A stretch of DNA of 64,000 bases from UBA2040 sp002384725 (GTDB lineage Bacteria; Bacteroidota; Bacteroidia; Flavobacteriales_D; Crocinitomicaceae): assembly GCA_963926475.1 (NCBI GenBank), contig CAWUXE010000009.1, positions 1 to 64,000 on the forward strand, in the 5' to 3' direction. The notes under the pieces are model-generated. The model was not told the origin of the DNA. It did no database searches and worked only from the letters and a program-made list of their open reading frames with translations. Numbering within the stretch: position 1 is the stretch's first letter; every line of letters starts with the position of its first letter. The translations under genes and the position numbers were made by a program. Below are positions 17,330-26,822 of the stretch, one piece after another.

Positions 17330-18457
17330 ATGTCCAAACTCCAGCAAGTCGGAACGACAATATTTGCCATAATGTCCAAAATGGCGAATGATTTTGGTGC
17401 AATTAACCTGGCGCAAGGGTTTCCGAATTTTGCAATCGATAACAAGCTGAACGAACTCGTTAAAACAGAAGCTTCCAGTCTTATTCATCAGTACGCGCCG
17501 ATGCCAGGAAGTATTAATTTACGACATGCGATTGCTGAAATGAATCTGGACACTTATGGCGTGAAGTTCTCCGTTGATGAAGAAATTCTGGTCACAGCTG
17601 GGGCAACTCAGGCGATTTTTACGACTATTCAAGCACTAGTCAATATCGGTGACGAAGTCGTGCAGCTCGACCCTTCGTATGATTGCTATGAACCAGCAGT
17701 AACTTTGGCTGGAGGGAAATCCGTTCGAGTAAATTTGAACGACGATTTTCGACCATATTGGAACGAAATAATCGAAGCAACCAACGATAAAACGCGACTT
17801 CTAATCATCAACAATCCACACAACCCGATGGGAACTTTGTGGTCGAGAGATGATTTTAAAGCCTTGGAAACGCTTTGTGCAAAGTATCCGAAATTGTTGA
17901 TTTTATCTGATGAAGTTTACGAATACATCACTTTCGAGAAGGAATTTATTTCGATTAAATCTATAGCATCTCTCCGAGACAGAGCCATTTGTGTGTCCTC
18001 ATTTGGAAAAACATTTCACATCACCGGTTGGAAAATTGGGTATCTCGTTGCTCCTAATGAATGGATGATTGAAATTAAAAAAGTGCACCAATTTCTGGTG
18101 TTTAGCGTTAACTCGATAGCGCAAGAAGTAATCGCGAAGTACATCAAAATAGCCGATTACGATCATATAAAATCGTTGTATCAAGGTAAGCGTGATCTTT
18201 TTGCACAAGCCATGGAAAAAAGCCGATTTAAAATGTTGCCATGTGAAGGTTCGTTCTTTCAAATTGCCGATTACAGTGAAATTTCGAAAGGAAAGGATAC
18301 CGAATTCGTCAAAGATTTGGTGAAAGATTTTGGGGTAGCAACTATTCCGACTTCTGTTTTTTATCAAGACGATCCGAATCAGCAAATCATTCGTTTTTGT
18401 TTTGCCAAAGAAGATGAAACCTTAATTCAAGCCGCAGAAAAACTATGCAAGATTTAA
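17330..18457 (+). CDS. Class I/II aminotransferase (methionine/kynurenine aminotransferase type, YbdL-like)
   Basis: A PLP enzyme of 375 residues. Motifs are NLAQGFPNF near residue 26, the cofactor-binding INNPHNPMGTLW, the SDEVYEY aspartate region, and the Schiff-base lysine K227 in SSFGKTFHITGWKIGY. These fit the YbdL/kynurenine aminotransferase/glutamine transaminase K group, which transaminates the keto acid of methionine salvage using glutamine. The stop overlaps the next gene, an omega-amidase homologue, by 13 nt. That pairing supports a glutamine transaminase-omega-amidase unit, in which the amidase removes the alpha-ketoglutaramate product. Confidence 0.88.
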   Translation: MSKLQQVGTTIFAIMSKMANDFGAINLAQGFPNFAIDNKLNELVKTEASSLIHQYAPMPGSINLRHAIAEMNLDTYGVKFSVDEEILVTAGATQAIFTTIQALVNIGDEVVQLDPSYDCYEPAVTLAGGKSVRVNLNDDFRPYWNEIIEATNDKTRLLIINNPHNPMGTLWSRDDFKALETLCAKYPKLLILSDEVYEYITFEKEFISIKSIASLRDRAICVSSFGKTFHITGWKIGYLVAPNEWMIEIKKVHQFLVFSVNSIAQEVIAKYIKIADYDHIKSLYQGKRDLFAQAMEKSRFKMLPCEGSFFQIADYSEISKGKDTEFVKDLVKDFGVATIPTSVFYQDDPNQQIIRFCFAKEDETLIQAAEKLCKI

Positions 18458-19233
18458 CTATTTCTCTCGTTCAAATAGACCAAGTTTGGGAAGATAAAAA
18501 AGCGAACTTTTCTCTTTATGAAGAATTGTTAGCACGAATCGAAAAAACAGATTTGATTCTTCTACCTGAAATGTTTCAGACTGGTTTTTCAATGAATACT
18601 CTGTTGGCAGAACCATTCAACTCAAGTGAAAGCATAGCTTGGTTGAAAGAAAAAGCAAAAGAAAAACAAGTCGCCATTTATACTTCCCTGATGATACTAG
18701 AAAACGGCAAGACCACCAATCGCGGCGTATTTGTGCGTCCTTCTGGTGAATTAGACTTTTACGACAAACGAAAAACCTTCACTTTGGCGAGTGAGCATGA
18801 AAAAATAACCGCAGGGAAATCTCAAAAAATAATCGAATATTTAGGTTGGAAAATACAATTGCAAATTTGCTACGATCTTCGTTTTCCAGAAATTCATAGA
18901 AACAAATGGAATTCTTCCAACGGTTCTGCTGACTATGACGTTTTATTGTTTGTAGCCAATTGGCCGGCCAAACGAGGCGAACATTGGCGAACATTACTAA
19001 AAGCCAGAGCCATTGAAAATCAATGCTTTGTTGCCGCTGTGAATAGAGTCGGTATAGACATGAAAGATTTGGCGTATCTCGGAGACTCAACGATTTTTGA
19101 TGCGCTAGGAAATCAATTGAATGACTTTTCAAATGAACAAGGAGTCGTTTCAATTGTTTTAGAATTCCAAGACTTGCAAAAAATCCGGGCTGATTTGCCT
19201 TTTTTACAAGATCAAGATGTAACGAATTGCTAA
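18445..19233 (+). CDS. Omega-amidase-type carbon-nitrogen hydrolase (YafV/Nit2-like)
   Basis: The protein has 262 residues of the nitrilase superfamily with the Glu-Lys-Cys triad visible: E42 in LLPEMFQTGFSM, K108 in FYDKRKTF and C142 in QICYDLRFPE. LRFPE after the Cys and the short length match omega-amidases (Nit2/YafV), which hydrolyse alpha-ketoglutaramate to 2-oxoglutarate and ammonia. It is cytosolic and has no signal peptide. The start lies inside the end of the aminotransferase gene (13-nt overlap), so expression is coupled. The 141-nt gap after it has a weak inverted repeat (19239-19267) but no clear terminator. Confidence 0.9.
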   Translation: MQDLTISLVQIDQVWEDKKANFSLYEELLARIEKTDLILLPEMFQTGFSMNTLLAEPFNSSESIAWLKEKAKEKQVAIYTSLMILENGKTTNRGVFVRPSGELDFYDKRKTFTLASEHEKITAGKSQKIIEYLGWKIQLQICYDLRFPEIHRNKWNSSNGSADYDVLLFVANWPAKRGEHWRTLLKARAIENQCFVAAVNRVGIDMKDLAYLGDSTIFDALGNQLNDFSNEQGVVSIVLEFQDLQKIRADLPFLQDQDVTNC

Positions 19234-19374
19234 TTAGCGACACTACACAATGTGAGTGGCAAGTGTCACACATAAAAAAACATAAATTATTGAAATTTAA
19301 CGCATCAACTATTTTTTCACACAAATATTTACACTTTAACTTCATATATTTACGCTTTAAAATTTAATTCAACT

Positions 19375-21222
19375 ATGAAAAAAATCTATTTAATCGCAAC
19401 TACAATTGTTCTTAGCTTTTCAGCTTTTGGGCAGGTAACGAAAAACCTCCCCATAGTAAATGCGGAAGAGAGAATGAACATAAATACAGATAAGTTAATC
19501 AACACACAACTGTATAACTTCAACAAGGCTCCGGGTGATGTCATCTTTAGTGAAACTTTCAATGGGAACATGGGTGGTTTTACAACTACCCCTGGCGCAA
19601 TGGACACAATCTGGAAATTCGACACGAACGGACCGGATGGTCAATTTTCAAGTACCACAAATGCAGATATTATTACATCAACTACCGCAGGAAACGGCTT
19701 CATGATTTTTGATGCCGACCTTTCAAACCCTGGCCCTTCTTCTGGCTTTGTTGACCGTATTGGCGCATTGACGTCACCTGCAATCGATATGACAGGAATT
19801 ACAAGTGCGGTTATTAGTTACGAAAATCGTTATAGAACGTGTTGTGCAAACGCTTTCTTTTTGAAACTTCAAGTAAGTACAGACGACTTCGTTACTAGTG
19901 AAACATATAATGTCTCAAAAGTTGGACAAGGTGTTAATGCTGACCAAGGAACTTTTGTTTCAAAAGTAAACGTTGGTAATTTCTTAGCAACTGCTACGAA
20001 TCTTACCAACTTCAAATTCCGTTTTTTCTTTGACGGGGCCGAAGGAGGAAGTACATCTCACTACTTTTGGCAAGTTGATGATATCAACGTATATGAAAGC
20101 TGGACAGATGACAATACTTTAGTTGAACACTTCATGGAAGCAGGACCTCAAGGGATCCCATACTATAATATGACTTTGAACCAAATCTCTCCAATTTCAT
20201 TCGGAGGAGCAATTCGTAATAATGGTGCCGCTACCTCAAATGGTACAATTTTAACTACGACTATTTCAAACGCTGGAACAGGTTCGGTTGCCTCTACACC
20301 AATCATTGGTGCAATAGGTGGCCTTGATACGGTTTTCACGGCTGCATGGACCCCCACAGCGACCTCTCCAGGTACATATGATTTTTCTCATGTCGTTTCT
20401 GCAACAAATGCTGATCAAGACAATTCAGACAACACTATAACTGACGCTATGAACATTACGACTTCGGTTTATTCAGTTGACAATGGGACTAGCGGTGGTA
20501 CTTTTTCAAATCTTTCTGGAAACACTGGAAATGAAATATCAGTAGGTAACATTATGGATATTATCACTAATGATTATATCGAGTCAATGTCCATCACATT
20601 AAGTTCTGCAGCAGCTAATGCTGGGGGAGAAATTAGAGGTGAAATTTGGAAATACGATGTCAATGCTAATGAATATCAGTATTTGGCGGAAACTCAGTTA
20701 ATTGAAGTAGGAACACCTGGCTATCCTAACAACACGACTATTACATTAAACATGGCTGGAGGTCCTGTTCCTGTTTTTGCCGGAGATGACTTATTGGTTA
20801 TGCAACGTAATTATGGCTCAGTTTCTGTAAGAACTGCACAACGCGTTCAAACAGGATTAGTTGCTGGAGATAATAATGGGGTATTATATAGCCTTTCGAA
20901 TCCACGAGCTATTCGTGTACGTTTGAACATGAACCCAAGTGTTTCCTTAAACGAACTTTCAGAAAACATTACGGTAGCTGAAGTTTCTCCAAATCCAACG
21001 AACAACAATTCGATTTTGAATTTTACTGCTCGTTCAAATGAAAATGTTTCTATTCAAGTAGTTGACGTTGCTGGTAAAGTAATGCAAACTGAAGATTTAG
21101 GAAACATTTCTACTGGCGGTCATTCAGTAAATATTTTATCAAATGATTTCAAATCAGGAGTTTACTTTGTAAATATCGTTTCGAACAACGGTGTTGTTAC
21201 CAAGAAATTGATTAAGAAATAA
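19375..21222 (+). CDS. Secreted protein with T9SS sorting domain, cargo function unknown
   Basis: The protein has 615 residues with signal peptide MKKIYLIATTIVLSFSAFGQ. The middle contains SETFNGNMGGFTTTPG and a choice-of-anchor/lectin-like jelly-roll segment (SSGFVDRIGALTSPAIDMTG), then beta-rich repeats about Asp/Thr-rich loops. The last ~80 residues form a type A T9SS sorting domain, with SPNPTNN, QVVDVAGKVM, and GVYFVNIVSNNG ending in KKLIKK. It is therefore probably exported to the cell surface or medium. No catalytic motif is seen. The gene stands alone and ends in a good terminator. Confidence 0.88.
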   Translation: MKKIYLIATTIVLSFSAFGQVTKNLPIVNAEERMNINTDKLINTQLYNFNKAPGDVIFSETFNGNMGGFTTTPGAMDTIWKFDTNGPDGQFSSTTNADIITSTTAGNGFMIFDADLSNPGPSSGFVDRIGALTSPAIDMTGITSAVISYENRYRTCCANAFFLKLQVSTDDFVTSETYNVSKVGQGVNADQGTFVSKVNVGNFLATATNLTNFKFRFFFDGAEGGSTSHYFWQVDDINVYESWTDDNTLVEHFMEAGPQGIPYYNMTLNQISPISFGGAIRNNGAATSNGTILTTTISNAGTGSVASTPIIGAIGGLDTVFTAAWTPTATSPGTYDFSHVVSATNADQDNSDNTITDAMNITTSVYSVDNGTSGGTFSNLSGNTGNEISVGNIMDIITNDYIESMSITLSSAAANAGGEIRGEIWKYDVNANEYQYLAETQLIEVGTPGYPNNTTITLNMAGGPVPVFAGDDLLVMQRNYGSVSVRTAQRVQTGLVAGDNNGVLYSLSNPRAIRVRLNMNPSVSLNELSENITVAEVSPNPTNNNSILNFTARSNENVSIQVVDVAGKVMQTEDLGNISTGGHSVNILSNDFKSGVYFVNIVSNNGVVTKKLIKK

Positions 21223-21241
21223 GGGAATTCATTTCCGAATT

Positions 21242-21275
21242 AAAAGGTCGTTCCATGAGGAGCGGCCTTTTTTTA
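21242..21275 (+). terminator. Intrinsic terminator of the T9SS cargo gene
   Basis: AAAAGGTCGTTCC-ATGA-GGAGCGGCCTTTT: a 13-bp stem with two G-U pairs, a 4-nt loop and a T-run. It overlaps the stop codon of the convergent acyltransferase gene. Confidence 0.8.
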
Positions 21276-22256
21276 GGCTTCAATTTTCTTCGAAATATCC
21301 TTCGAAGGTTTCTCTATCCATTTCCAAAAGTAAAAAGATACAACAAGCGAAAGAACTATAGCCCCCAGCATTAAAAAGAAGCTTGATGAGTGGGTTTTGG
21401 TGTACCGATTCAGAAGATAAAGTAAGTTGCCGCCAACTAATCCATGTGTGAGATACAACGAATACGAAATATCACCAAAGCGGTTGAAAATGGCTTTATT
21501 AATTTCAACGAATCCAATAACAAAGCTTGTCAAAACACCAGCAATCGCAATGTCCAGTCCATTGACCCAGATCGTCAGGGCAAAAAGAAGGAGATTAAAA
21601 ACGGCGAATAACTCCAAGCTCATCTGTTCCGTTTTCCATAAAAAAAGCACCATTCCCATCAGAAAAACAGGCGCAAAATGAAAGACCAAATTGGTGTCTA
21701 TGAAGACGGTAGAAGATGCTCCAAAAAGAACGATAGTTGCCAATCTTACTCGCACGTTCTTTGCAACCAAAAATGGGAAAATAAGAGCAATGAGAATGTA
21801 ATATTGGAATTCGATGGCCAAGGTCCAATAAATGGTATTATACCATTCGTATTCGGTGAACGGAATGGTATAAATGATGTGGTGAAAAACGCGGGCGATT
21901 TCTATTGTAAATGCTTCGTTGTTTTTCAAACTGAACAGAAAACCAACGAACAAAACAGCAATCATCGAAGCGATATAAGGAATTTCAATACGCACCCATC
22001 TTTTGGCTAAAAATCGAGGGAGTTTACGCAGCACAAATTTGCTTTTAGACAAGGAAAGTGGAATGACGAATCCCGTGATGACGAAGAAAACATAGACGCC
22101 ATTCACGCCATATTGCCCGAGCTGAAAAGTCCATGAAGATTCCTCGAATAGTCGACCATTGAGATCTGCGTGTCCTGTGAAATGAACAATACACACCAGC
22201 AAAGCGGCGATTCCGCGAAGCAAATTTATCGATGGATAATAGTGTTTGTTCCCCAT
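21273..22256 (-). CDS. Membrane acyltransferase (acyltransferase family 3)
   Basis: An inner-membrane protein of 327 residues with about ten hydrophobic helices. The start LRGIAALLVCIVHFTGH carries the conserved Arg and His of acyltransferase family 3 (OatA/NodX/WecH type), and LPRFLAKRWVRIEIPY is the expected R-x10-R-type loop. Such enzymes transfer acyl groups to surface polysaccharide, peptidoglycan or lipids; the acceptor cannot be told. There is no SGNH domain. The gene starts 1 nt after the stop of the large histidine kinase, so both are on one transcript. Confidence 0.88.
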   Translation of the reverse strand: MGNKHYYPSINLLRGIAALLVCIVHFTGHADLNGRLFEESSWTFQLGQYGVNGVYVFFVITGFVIPLSLSKSKFVLRKLPRFLAKRWVRIEIPYIASMIAVLFVGFLFSLKNNEAFTIEIARVFHHIIYTIPFTEYEWYNTIYWTLAIEFQYYILIALIFPFLVAKNVRVRLATIVLFGASSTVFIDTNLVFHFAPVFLMGMVLFLWKTEQMSLELFAVFNLLLFALTIWVNGLDIAIAGVLTSFVIGFVEINKAIFNRFGDISYSLYLTHGLVGGNLLYLLNRYTKTHSSSFFLMLGAIVLSLVVSFYFWKWIEKPSKDISKKIEA

Positions 22257-22257
22257 A

Positions 22258-25200
22258 CTATTTCTGGCGGAAAGCTTTCGGGAAATCTACAAAGAAACTT
22301 GTTCCCTTGCCTTCTTCGGATTCAAAATGTATGGTTCCATGATGCAGTTCCACCATCTGTTTTACCATGGCCAAGCCAAGACCTGTTCCCGCCGATTTAG
22401 TGGTGAAATAAGGAATAAATATATTTTGCTGTTCATCGAGCGAAATTCCCTTTCCATTGTCGCGTACTTCAATTTCTATTGTGTTTTCTCCTTCATGCGT
22501 ATAAATTTCGACAAGGCCATCGGTTTTTTCTTGCACAGCTTGCAGCGCATTTTTAATTAAATTATTGAAAATGCGAACCAACATATCTTTGTCGGCAACA
22601 ACGTGAATTTTTTCTTGTCCTTTGTGCAAAACGACCTTGTTGGAATCATCTTGATCAAACAATTCCACCACTCCATCAATCAAAGTCAATAATTCGACCT
22701 CTTGAACATCTGGATTAGGCATTTTGGCAAAGTTAGAGAACTCGTTTGCTATGCGTGTTAAACCATCTATTTGCTCCACCAAGGATTGCACAACTTTCTG
22801 CAATTTTTCTTTCGGCATCGGGTCTTCAGGCGTGTACATGCGCTCGAAATGTTGAAGCCCAAGCTTCATAGGTGTCAATGGGTTCTTAATTTCATGAGCG
22901 ACCTGTTTCGCCATTTCTCGCCACGCACTTTCTCGTTCACTTTGCGCCAACTGTTGTGCCTTGATGGCTAGTTCATCTATCTTCTGGTTGTATTCTTTTA
23001 CCAAGGCGCCAATTTCGTCATCTTTGTCGTACTCAATTTGCTCATTTCGTTGACCTAAATCTACCTTGGCAAAACTTTCTTGTAACAAACGAAGCGGAGC
23101 CGTTAACCAACCCGAAACGAAAATGGCAATGACTATAGAAGCGGCTAGCAACAGCATAAAGACATTGATAATTGCCGTTAAGAAATTCTGAATTTGCGAC
23201 TCAAACTCCTTTTGTTGTCCGAAATGCTGAAGGTTTAAATAACCTACTAATTCGCCAGACGATCCAAAAAACGGCAAATACGCACTCGAATAATTCAGCT
23301 TTCCTATCGTTTCTTGGTGGGTAAATTCACTATCAAAATTCAGTTTCATTTCCTTTAAGGCAAGCGGATTCATTTGTTCACTCAACAAACCAATATTATA
23401 AACTTTAGGTCGCGAACTTGACATGATGTAACCGTGTATGTCGTAAAAATTGATGTCTGTCACGAATACCTTGGAGAATTTCTTCAAGTAGAAACTCATT
23501 TTTCCACCATCTTTTTCAATATTCAGTTCTTTTTCTTCTCCAAACTTGGTTTGAAACTCAATTTCTACCGAATGGAGCTTTTCAGAAATGACCTTGTTTG
23601 TGTAATTGTTATATTGATCTCGGACAAAAATTCCACTTCCCCATCCGTAAATCAAAAGCGACATAAATACAAAGGCAACCAACACCAATTGAATTTTAAC
23701 GGCCAAAGTGAGCGTGCCTCTGCCCATTTGGTATTCATTCACCTTGAATAAAAACGGTAAGACCAAAAATCCAAGGAAGCAGAACAGGTATGAAAAGGTG
23801 GTCAAAAGGTCGAACCAACCCAAATTGGGCGCAGAAAGAACAACGGAATTATTCCCCGAACTTTTCGTCATGTAATGATTGAAGCCTCGATAGTTCATAT
23901 ATCCTTGTACATTTTTCGGAGACTCATTTAAGACCGAAACATAGGTTGGAAAGTTAAATTCTCCGTACCTATTCACCAATCTTCCGTCGTGGTATTTGGC
24001 GACAGAATAGTTCTCCAAAGATTTGAACACTTTCGCTTGGTTGGAAATTAATAGACGTGGAAACCCTATTTCTTCCGGTATTCGTTTCGATTTAAATGTT
24101 CCGTAAAAAAATATTTTTTCTCCGTCTTTGTTCAAAATTGGCATACGCAACATGTAGGAAAATTGCTCAATATAATCTTCAATGAAATACGCCGACGAAT
24201 CGATACTGGACTGTTGGCCATGCATTTCAATAAGCGTGTCCAGCTTTTCTTTATCGAGGGGTTCATCCTTTACGAGAGATGTGCCGTCCTCGGCATAAAG
24301 GTGAAATTCCATGTCATACTGTTCCCAATATCCATTAAAAACTTTGCGCTCCAAACGATCCTGAAACTCATTGCGACCAATTTTTTGCTCTTTCGAAGCG
24401 AAGCGATTAATCAAAGGCTCCTCGCGAATTAACGGTGCACTGCGATTGAATTCGGCCTCAGTGGTGATGTCCTGATCCGTTCGTAAAACATTGGCAAACA
24501 ATTCTCTTTTCTTGCTTTCATCGCGTTCGTTGTACACCCAAATATTGGTAGCAAAGCAGAAGGAAAATAGGAAAAAGAGAGATAAAACTTGAGTGAAAAC
24601 AAACTTGCTTTTTACCTCTTTGGTGATGAAGAAAATGGCATACAAGAGCAAGGTTGGGAAAATTCCAGCAAACAACATCTGCTCGCCATAATTTATTTGA
24701 TGGAAGAAATACAAGGTGCCGATGATAAAAATAATTACCATCAATCGATTCATTTTGATGTCCTCTGTCCACAAACTTTGCGCACTTTTATTGAGAAGCA
24801 TTGCCCCTGCATGGAAAAATACTCCGAGTGCGGAGATTCCTAAAAATGAATACGCATTCAAATCAAATAATCTATTGATATCAAACGGAATAATTGAGTT
24901 TTCAATCATTCCATGATTCAGGTATAGGAACAAACTCCAGAAAAAGAAAAAAGAGAGAACTACAATTTGGAGAACGCTCTTTTTCATCGGTGATGGACGC
25001 CATTTCTCGATTAAAATTCGGCACATGTGCAGAACCAATACAGTAGATGCTATATTGATTAAAAAGGCGCCAAAATTGGGCAAGAGAAATTCATTTGAGG
25101 CATACAGCTGTGGATCAAACCCTTCTATTTCATATAAAAAACGACTCCAATTAAAATATTGCCAACACGCCCGGAACACGATAAAAATCGGAATTAAGAT

Positions 25201-25893
25201 GACCTGTTTTCGCTTCGAAAGACCTTTCCACCAGAAGAAGAATACTATCAAGGCAAAGCCAATAATTCCAATAAATAAAAGGAATAAGATTAAAGATTCG
25301 GTTTGTGAAATTTGGAAGTTTTCTTCAGGTACAATTGAAAATTGAAATTCTTTTTCTTTATTCTTAATGTTAAACTCCCCTTCTTCCAGAGCAATATTTG
25401 CATACAGAGATTTTACTAATCGCGGTGAGAATCGATTTTCTAAATCTGCGTTTTCGTAAGGATAATCTTGTCGAATGAGAAAGGTAGCGCAGATTTTTGT
25501 ATCGTCAAGTTCTACAAATTCAGAGTAATACCAACCATTTTGCAAATGGACCATTCCCTGAGAAGGAAAGTGAATGTCTTCAAAACGCAATATTGGTAAT
25601 TGATTTGTATTCCAATAAACGAGCGAATCCTGCTTAAAAATATGTATAGCAATTTCAGTTCCTCGTTCGTGTTCCCAGCGTTTAGCATTCCCCCGTTTAT
25701 TGTATTCTTTCTTTTCTTCAATCAGTCGTTTGTGCATTTTATCTTCCAATTTCAGGAAGTTACTTTGCACCTCTTTCGTTTTAGCTTCGTAATTCGGATA
25801 GAAGGTTTTGGAATAATATATAAGGAAAACAGCTAGTGATAGTATAAACAACATCCCCAAGCGATACTTTTTCAAGAATTCTATTATCCGCAT
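22258..25893 (-). CDS. Very large NtrY-like sensor histidine kinase (orphan)
   Basis: The protein has 1211 residues. It opens with a helix (LGMLFILSLAVFLIYYSKTF) and a ~170-residue extracytoplasmic part. A block of about seven helices (roughly 200-450) follows, then a second large extracytoplasmic sensor region, and further helices flanking a dCache-like domain. Next come HAMP (SGWLTAPLRLLQESFAKVDLGQRNEQIE split across the domain), an H-box with H1000 (QVAHEIKNPLTPMKLGLQ), and an ATPase with NLIKNALQAV (N-box), VRDNGKGIS (G1) and TGLGLAMVKQ (G2). This is the NtrY layout with extra sensor material. No response regulator gene is adjacent. It is cotranscribed with the acyltransferase. Confidence 0.9.
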   Translation of the reverse strand: MRIIEFLKKYRLGMLFILSLAVFLIYYSKTFYPNYEAKTKEVQSNFLKLEDKMHKRLIEEKKEYNKRGNAKRWEHERGTEIAIHIFKQDSLVYWNTNQLPILRFEDIHFPSQGMVHLQNGWYYSEFVELDDTKICATFLIRQDYPYENADLENRFSPRLVKSLYANIALEEGEFNIKNKEKEFQFSIVPEENFQISQTESLILFLLFIGIIGFALIVFFFWWKGLSKRKQVILIPIFIVFRACWQYFNWSRFLYEIEGFDPQLYASNEFLLPNFGAFLINIASTVLVLHMCRILIEKWRPSPMKKSVLQIVVLSFFFFWSLFLYLNHGMIENSIIPFDINRLFDLNAYSFLGISALGVFFHAGAMLLNKSAQSLWTEDIKMNRLMVIIFIIGTLYFFHQINYGEQMLFAGIFPTLLLYAIFFITKEVKSKFVFTQVLSLFFLFSFCFATNIWVYNERDESKKRELFANVLRTDQDITTEAEFNRSAPLIREEPLINRFASKEQKIGRNEFQDRLERKVFNGYWEQYDMEFHLYAEDGTSLVKDEPLDKEKLDTLIEMHGQQSSIDSSAYFIEDYIEQFSYMLRMPILNKDGEKIFFYGTFKSKRIPEEIGFPRLLISNQAKVFKSLENYSVAKYHDGRLVNRYGEFNFPTYVSVLNESPKNVQGYMNYRGFNHYMTKSSGNNSVVLSAPNLGWFDLLTTFSYLFCFLGFLVLPFLFKVNEYQMGRGTLTLAVKIQLVLVAFVFMSLLIYGWGSGIFVRDQYNNYTNKVISEKLHSVEIEFQTKFGEEKELNIEKDGGKMSFYLKKFSKVFVTDINFYDIHGYIMSSSRPKVYNIGLLSEQMNPLALKEMKLNFDSEFTHQETIGKLNYSSAYLPFFGSSGELVGYLNLQHFGQQKEFESQIQNFLTAIINVFMLLLAASIVIAIFVSGWLTAPLRLLQESFAKVDLGQRNEQIEYDKDDEIGALVKEYNQKIDELAIKAQQLAQSERESAWREMAKQVAHEIKNPLTPMKLGLQHFERMYTPEDPMPKEKLQKVVQSLVEQIDGLTRIANEFSNFAKMPNPDVQEVELLTLIDGVVELFDQDDSNKVVLHKGQEKIHVVADKDMLVRIFNNLIKNALQAVQEKTDGLVEIYTHEGENTIEIEVRDNGKGISLDEQQNIFIPYFTTKSAGTGLGLAMVKQMVELHHGTIHFESEEGKGTSFFVDFPKAFRQK

Positions 25894-26023
25894 GTTCCGT
25901 TTTTACTAATTTGCTTTTTTGTACACCACTAAGTTGATTAATATTTGCCGAATCGCCAAGTTATCGGGAGGAAGAGTCAACTTTTTGACAAGGAAAATCC
26001 CATTTCTCTTTCATACATGTCTC

Positions 26024-26638
26024 TCAAAACCAGCTGCCAATTTTTCCATGAATAACGGCTTGTAACCTGCTGTATTCACCATCAAAGTCTTCCTCATTTC
26101 TAAAGCTAAAATCCGCGTTTTTTTGGTAAGGGGCAAGAAATTGGTCAAAACAAGGTAATACATGGTTGTTCCATTGGTACAAAATCGCTTCGCGAGAATA
26201 ACCTCTCGTTTCCTGATCGCGGTACAAGCGTCTGTCCAATTGAATTTTATGATCTACATCAATAAACACTGAAAAATCGATCATTTCTTGCACTTCGGGA
26301 TAATGAAATAAGAACAATCCTTCCACAATGATTAAATCGGAAGGATGCAAAGTGATTAAAACATTCTTATTCGGTGGAGAATTAAAATGATACTCTTTGA
26401 CCTCGATTGAATTGCCCATGGATAGTTCATATAAATCACGAACTAGTTTTTCCTTGTCCAGAGCTGTAGGTAAATCAAAGTTGACTTCGCCATTATGGTC
26501 AACTGCCTGATGTTGAATAGGCAAATAGTAATTGTCCATTGAAAAAACGGTTGGATTCAAATACCCATACCCACTTGCCAGCCGATTCAACAAGGTGGTT
26601 TTTCCTGAACCACTTCCTCCACAAATTCCAATTATCAT
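26024..26638 (-). CDS. udk: Uridine kinase
   Basis: Phosphorylates uridine and cytidine in the pyrimidine salvage pathway. Start chosen at 26638 (204 residues) because the P-loop strand begins there: MIIGICGGSGSGKTT. The open frame back to 26731 is preceded by no promoter, whereas a consensus -7 box TAAATTTG lies at 26668-26675. Other motifs are SMDNYYLP, the base/acid region FDLPTALD, LIIVEGLFLF, and the DRRLYRDQETRGYS lid region. The length is typical of bacterial Udk. It is divergent from the redoxin gene. Confidence 0.9.
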   Translation of the reverse strand: MIIGICGGSGSGKTTLLNRLASGYGYLNPTVFSMDNYYLPIQHQAVDHNGEVNFDLPTALDKEKLVRDLYELSMGNSIEVKEYHFNSPPNKNVLITLHPSDLIIVEGLFLFHYPEVQEMIDFSVFIDVDHKIQLDRRLYRDQETRGYSREAILYQWNNHVLPCFDQFLAPYQKNADFSFRNEEDFDGEYSRLQAVIHGKIGSWF

Positions 26639-26667
26639 AACCTTAACTACCGATTTTTTCGAAAATA

Positions 26668-26675
26668 CAAATTTA
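26668..26675 (-). promoter_or_regulatory. Promoter -7 box of udk
   Basis: TAAATTTG on the minus strand, 29 nt before the chosen udk ATG; it supports that start over the upstream one at 26731. Confidence 0.5.
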
Positions 26676-26822
26676 AAGCCTTCTAACAGATTAGCCGCAT
26701 ATAAAATAGAATTCATTCGCTTAGATTTCATAAAAATTACTCGGTAGGCAAGTCCGAACGCGACTTTTTTTTGGAATACATCAACTTTCTTGCGACTTTT
26801 AACGTCTTAATAGACAGAAATC

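Noticed and set aside
19239..19270. Inverted repeats GACACT...AGTGTC and TGTGA...TCACA after the omega-amidase gene
   Set aside because: Short arms, wide spacing (10 nt for the Crp-like halves instead of 6) and no T-run; too weak to call a terminator or Crp site.
18779..19345. Open frame of 188 codons on the minus strand
   Set aside because: Antisense to the omega-amidase gene, whose catalytic triad is intact; no domain visible.
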